Shown: one piece after another, positions 15,202 through 17,976 of the stretch
Layout: the number at the start of each line of letters is the position of its first letter
Position numbering within the stretch: the stretch's first letter is position 1
Source: JBFXEO01 sp050180015
GTDB taxonomy: Bacteria > Bacteroidota > Bacteroidia > Bacteroidales > Tenuifilaceae
Assembly (NCBI GenBank): GCA_050180015.1
Contig: JBFXEO010000034.1
Location: 1-17,976 of the forward strand
DNA: 17,976 nt
Direction of reading: 5' to 3'
Notes under the pieces: model-generated
What the model saw: the letters and a program-made list of their open reading frames with translations, nothing else
What the model was told of the DNA's origin: nothing
Databases searched by the model: none
Program-made: the position numbers and the translations under genes

Positions 15202-15627
15202 ATGAAAACAATCTATCAAACAAAGGTTACTGCCGAGGGCGGTAGAAACGGACGAGTTGTAAGCGAAGACGGCATATTAAATTTTGATGTTCGTGTTCCA
15301 CAGGCCATGGGGGGCGGAGGAGGAAGCTACACAAACCCCGAGCAACTTTTCGCGGCAGGCTATGCGGCGTGTTTCGATAATGCTTTAATCTATTTAGCCC
15401 GCCGGCAAAAGCTAAAGATTAATTCTAAGGTTACTGCAACGGTCGGATTGCAGGAAACCGAGTCGGGAGGGTTTGCCCTAATTGCCAACCTCGATGTGGA
15501 AATTCCGGGTGTAGAAAAAAGTGTTGCCCATGAGCTAATAGCGCAGGCCCACGCTACCTGTCCATACTCCAATGCGATACGGAATAATGTGAATGTAAAG
15601 GTTAGTTTGGTTGAGAATCAAAATTAA
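15202..15627 (+). CDS. ohr: Organic hydroperoxide resistance protein Ohr (OsmC/Ohr family)
   Basis: A 141-residue Ohr enzyme that reduces organic and fatty-acid hydroperoxides with two cysteines, usually recycled by dihydrolipoyl proteins. The peroxidatic Cys57 in QLFAAGYAACFDNA and resolving Cys120 in ATCPYSNAIRNN have the Ohr spacing. Arg15 (GGRNGR) and Glu47 (NPEQLF), which orient the peroxidatic cysteine, are present, and YTNPEQLFAAGYAACF favours Ohr over OsmC. The gene overlaps gpx by one base (TAATG), so they are translated together. A promoter with two inverted repeats precedes it. The downstream OhrR-like gene supports peroxide-controlled expression. Confidence 0.94.
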   Translation: MKTIYQTKVTAEGGRNGRVVSEDGILNFDVRVPQAMGGGGGSYTNPEQLFAAGYAACFDNALIYLARRQKLKINSKVTATVGLQETESGGFALIANLDVEIPGVEKSVAHELIAQAHATCPYSNAIRNNVNVKVSLVENQN

Positions 15628-16115
15628 TGGTTATGGGCAGTAAATTTTACGGTTTCTCCGCCCGGAGCTTACAGGGGCAGGATGTTAAAATGGATATGTA
15701 CAAGGGAAAAACCATTTTGGTTGTTAATACTGCCAGTAAATGCGGATTTACACCGCAGCTGAAAGGGCTAGAGCAGCTATACCAAAAGTATCAAAACAGA
15801 AATTTTGTTATTCTGGGTTTTCCGTGCAACCAGTTTGCCAACCAGGAACCTGGCGATGAAAAATCCATTTCCGAAGGGTGCGTGGTAAATTACGGGGTTA
15901 CCTTTCCCATGTTCTCAAAAATAGCTGTAAATGGGCGCAAAGCACATCCTATTTACCAATACCTCAAAGGTGAGTTGAATGGTACATTTGGTAGCAGAAT
16001 AAAATGGAATTTTACAAAATTCCTTATCGATTCCAACGGAAAACCCATAAAAAGATTTTCGCCGTACACCAAACCGGAGAAAATTGATAGGTACCTGGAA
16101 AAAATAATACGTTAA
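15627..16115 (+). CDS. Glutathione peroxidase family protein (thioredoxin-type peroxidase)
   Basis: A 162-residue GPx-like thiol peroxidase. Peroxidatic Cys39 in NTASKCGFT, Gln73 in NQEPGD and Trp127-Asn128 in KWNF complete the catalytic tetrad. Cys replaces selenocysteine, as expected in bacteria. Cys67 (FPCNQF) is the conserved structural cysteine, and Cys85 falls where two-cysteine, thioredoxin-dependent GPx proteins have the resolving cysteine, so thioredoxin is the likely reductant rather than glutathione. ATG at 15627 shares a base with the ohr stop; a second ATG lies two codons later. It is the second gene of an organic-peroxide detoxification operon. Confidence 0.93.
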   Translation: MVMGSKFYGFSARSLQGQDVKMDMYKGKTILVVNTASKCGFTPQLKGLEQLYQKYQNRNFVILGFPCNQFANQEPGDEKSISEGCVVNYGVTFPMFSKIAVNGRKAHPIYQYLKGELNGTFGSRIKWNFTKFLIDSNGKPIKRFSPYTKPEKIDRYLEKIIR

Positions 16116-16127
16116 TTTTGGGAGATC

Positions 16128-16159
16128 GAAATTCCTTGTGATTTTTCGCAGGGAATTTT
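16128..16159 (+). terminator. Possible terminator of the ohr-gpx operon
   Basis: AAATTCCTTGTG (16129-16140) pairs with CGCAGGGAATTT (16147-16158) in a twelve-pair stem with two G-U pairs and a six-base loop. The T-run is short and partly inside the stem. It lies 13 bases after the gpx stop and separates it from the regulator gene. Confidence 0.5.
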
Positions 16160-16319
16160 CGGTTCCGGGGAAAAGTTTTTGCCTTTTGCTCCAAAAGTAC
16201 CGGAAAATTTATTACCGGGGATTCAAGCTGGGTGATTGCATCAGAAATTTACTTTATGTCAATCATCCAATTGTAAACCGCTTAGAACAAACCGATAAGT
16301 ATTTTTAATACATTAAGCC

Positions 16320-16775
16320 ATGGAGAATGATCAGCTAAAGCTGAAGAATCAGCTATGCTTCCCGGTTTACGCCGCATCGCGGTTAATCATAAGGGCATAT
16401 CAGCCATACCTAGATAAATTGGGAATAACATATCCCCAGTACTTGGTACTTATGGTTTTGTGGGAATCGGATGAAATTTCGGTAAACGATATTACCCAAA
16501 AGCTAATTCTTAATACCAATACCGTTACGCCTTTACTTAAACGTATGGAGTTGCAAGGGCTGATTTCACGTACCCGCTCCGGCAACGATGAACGCAAGGT
16601 AATTATTACGCTAACCGAAAAGGGTATGCAGCTTCAAAAAGAGGCCGAAACAATACCCCAGAGCCTTGCGTCAAGTTTAATTTCAGAATCGATGCAAATA
16701 GAAGAACTGGTTGACCTGAAGGACAAACTTTACCTGCTCATCAACTCATTACTAAAGAAGAATGGGTTAAAGTAA
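16320..16775 (+). CDS. OhrR-type peroxide-sensing MarR family repressor
   Basis: A 151-residue winged-helix regulator. Its N-terminus KNQLCFPVYAASR matches the redox-sensing region of OhrR: Cys13 aligns with B. subtilis OhrR Cys15, and Tyr27 and Tyr38 with the tyrosines (29 and 40) that hold its reactive state. It is the only cysteine in the protein, so this is a one-cysteine OhrR, expected to leave DNA when Cys13 is oxidised by organic hydroperoxide or blocked by a mixed disulfide. LNTNTVTPLLKRMELQGLI is the recognition-helix region and DERKVIITLT the wing. It lies 204 bases after gpx and its probable targets are the two inverted repeats at the ohr promoter. No copy of the ATCGCnnGCGAT motif occurs before its own start. 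The name ohrR is likely but untested. Confidence 0.9.
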   Translation: MENDQLKLKNQLCFPVYAASRLIIRAYQPYLDKLGITYPQYLVLMVLWESDEISVNDITQKLILNTNTVTPLLKRMELQGLISRTRSGNDERKVIITLTEKGMQLQKEAETIPQSLASSLISESMQIEELVDLKDKLYLLINSLLKKNGLK

Positions 16776-16851
16776 ACTTTCCAGGCACAGGGGTACCCTT
16801 TATTTTTTCAGAGTATTCACTAACGGGTTACGGGATACACGGTCAAAAGAA

Positions 16852-16877
16852 AAACCCTTCTTAAAAAAGAAGGGTTT
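16852..16877 (-). terminator. Strong hairpin terminator after the lipoprotein gene
   Basis: AAACCCTTCTT (16852-16862) and AAGAAGGGTTT (16867-16877) form an eleven-pair perfect stem with an AAAA loop. On the minus strand a T-rich tract follows the stem, so it ends the 17976-16896 transcript; the regulator gene on the plus strand converges on it and may also use it. Confidence 0.8.
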
Positions 16878-16895
16878 CGTCGAATTGGGAATATA

Positions 16896-17402
16896 CTAAA
16901 ATCCTGCGTCTAAACTTTTTATAACGCCCATACTTTCCAGGTATTTTCTGAGCGAAGATACGTTTACCGAAACAACTATACCAATTTTATACTCTTTCCC
17001 GGTTTTAATTCTATCCTCTGCAGCAATGGCGCCCTCGTTAACCAGGTTAATATATTTAAGATATTCTCCCCCATCGCTGAAGAACGTCTTGAAAAAATCA
17101 GCTTTTTCCGTTTCAGCATTCGGATCGGAAACAAGGGCTACCTGACCCGGAATACCTGACTTCCCGGGAAAACCCTTAAATAGAATGCCATGAATAGCAT
17201 CCTTCTTAACCTGATTAAAATTGGGCATGGGGTTTTTGGAGTACGTCCATACTTTTACCAGGTATGTACCCTGAACGCCGGTGTTAAGCGCTTCAAGTTC
17301 ATACTTTTTGTTGGAAGTTTCCGCGGCCTTTTTGGTTGATGCGCATGATACCGATAATAAAATAATACCTGCCAGACCAATCGATTTTAGTAATGCCTTC
17401 AT
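16896..17402 (-). CDS. Small lipoprotein of unknown function
   Basis: A 168-residue protein with a lipoprotein signal: MKALLKSIGLAGIILLSVSC, with lipobox LSVSC and Cys20 as the lipidation site. The next residues (ASTKKAAETSNKK) are lysine-rich and lack an obvious acidic export motif, so the protein may face the periplasm. The mature part is a mix of strands (TYLVKVWTYSK, YKIGIVVSVNVSSL) with no motif I recognise. The start fits the signal peptide exactly. It follows a truncated gene 31 bases upstream on the same strand, so the two are probably co-transcribed and may share a function. A strong terminator lies 18 bases after the stop. Confidence 0.8.
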   Translation of the reverse strand: MKALLKSIGLAGIILLSVSCASTKKAAETSNKKYELEALNTGVQGTYLVKVWTYSKNPMPNFNQVKKDAIHGILFKGFPGKSGIPGQVALVSDPNAETEKADFFKTFFSDGGEYLKYINLVNEGAIAAEDRIKTGKEYKIGIVVSVNVSSLRKYLESMGVIKSLDAGF

Positions 17403-17433
17403 ACATTTAAGATTTTAGTTTATTAGTACCTGG

Positions 17434-17976
17434 TTATTTTATTTGCCGAATAAGCATTCCCGGATAAAACTTGCTGCCTCCCTTAAAATACGTACGATCT
17501 AATGCTTGCTGAACATCGGTGCTGGTAGCCGTGCTGTCGGCTTGCTGTTCTTCCCCGGCCATATACCGGTTATCCCAAATTTTATTATCAACCCGAATGA
17601 CACCTTTTCGTACATATTGGGTTTTGCCAAGGTCGTCGATTGTTTGTTCCAGAACCTCGTATTTATCCCCAAACTCAAGGCCCTCCTTTAAACCAATTTT
17701 TGCGGTTAGGGGATCGGCTGTGTAGAGTGGCGTTTTGGTTTTAAAAACATCGTGCTCCTTTTGGAGTTTTGCAATTACAGCGTCAACAGCCTTTATGGTG
17801 GCAATGCGTATCAATTCTTCTTCGGATTTTTTTGTAAAAACGGTGGATTGAAGATCGGCCCACGCTTTATCGAAACCAACCAGCTCCAGCTTAAATAGCG
17901 TTACCGTATCAAACGCAAATTTTAGTTCAGGGGAATTGTAGGTTGAATCCATCCAGTATTTTTCGTAAAAAACAGA
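17434..17976 (-). CDS. Hypothetical protein, 5' end outside the window
   Basis: The frame is open to the last base, so the gene continues beyond 17976; 180 codons are visible. An ATG at 17952 is internal, since the residues before it (VFYEKYW) read smoothly into the rest. The visible part has a charged helical stretch (KKSEEELIRIATIKAVDAVIAKLQKEHDV) followed by strands, and ends in KFYPGMLIRQIK. No signal peptide, metal site or known catalytic motif is seen, though the N-terminus is missing. I do not recognise the family. The lipoprotein gene follows after 31 bases, and the two end at a shared terminator. An envelope role is a guess from the partner. Confidence 0.75.
   Translation of the reverse strand, partial: SVFYEKYWMDSTYNSPELKFAFDTVTLFKLELVGFDKAWADLQSTVFTKKSEEELIRIATIKAVDAVIAKLQKEHDVFKTKTPLYTADPLTAKIGLKEGLEFGDKYEVLEQTIDDLGKTQYVRKGVIRVDNKIWDNRYMAGEEQQADSTATSTDVQQALDRTYFKGGSKFYPGMLIRQIK

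Noticed and set aside
1..17976. CRISPR arrays, insertion sequences, phage genes or integration sites.
   Set aside because: No repeat-spacer pattern, transposase, integrase or terminal repeats were seen by eye on either strand.

Overview
The window looks like chromosomal DNA from a member of the Bacteroidota (Bacteroidales/Marinilabiliales-like). The evidence is the gene content (DUF2723/TMEM260-like membrane protein, bacterial GH3-family adenylase, short deoxynucleoside kinase, OhrR/Ohr), the near absence of Shine-Dalgarno sequences, and promoter sites matching the Bacteroidota pattern TTTG-N19-20-TAnnTTTG, clearest before tRNA-Leu and ohr. GC content is moderate. I see no insertion sequence, phage gene, CRISPR array or integration site. 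The species cannot be told from the sequence alone.

Layout. (1) 1-3935, plus strand: a tight three-gene run with the C-terminal 727 codons of a DUF2723 multi-pass protein (5' end outside the window), a NodB-type polysaccharide deacetylase and a GT4 glycosyltransferase. (2) 4033-7270, minus strand: a GT-A-like glycosyltransferase, a GH3-type acyl-adenylating enzyme and a deoxynucleoside kinase. (3) 7262-9423, plus strand: a PAPS-type sulfotransferase and a second GT4 glycosyltransferase joined by a GTGA overlap. Its first gene starts inside the start region of the divergent minus-strand glycosyltransferase. Regions 1-3 together suggest assembly and decoration (deacetylation, sulfation) of a surface glycan or glycoprotein. 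(4) 9551-11470: dxs, the entry enzyme of the MEP isoprenoid pathway. (5) 11641-11724: tRNA-Leu(CAA) with a good promoter and a terminator. (6) 11924-14114: a dCMP deaminase followed by an S41 C-terminal processing protease cut in two by an in-frame TAG. (7) 14066-14866, minus strand: an alpha/beta hydrolase whose 3' end overlaps the protease gene and whose coding sequence contains that operon's terminator. (8) 15202-16775: an organic-peroxide defence module, ohr-gpx followed by a one-cysteine OhrR-type regulator, with two matching inverted repeats framing the ohr promoter. (9) 16896-17976, minus strand: a small lipoprotein and a truncated hypothetical gene, ending at a strong hairpin terminator.

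Most genes are ordinary housekeeping or envelope genes. The points that deserve attention are the split S41 protease with a Shine-Dalgarno-like reinitiation site at the break, the double operator around the ohr promoter, the terminator inside hydrolase coding sequence next to the catalytic histidine codon, the divergent genes whose start codons overlap, and a 37-codon small ORF before ohr. I found no clear previously undescribed multi-gene system.
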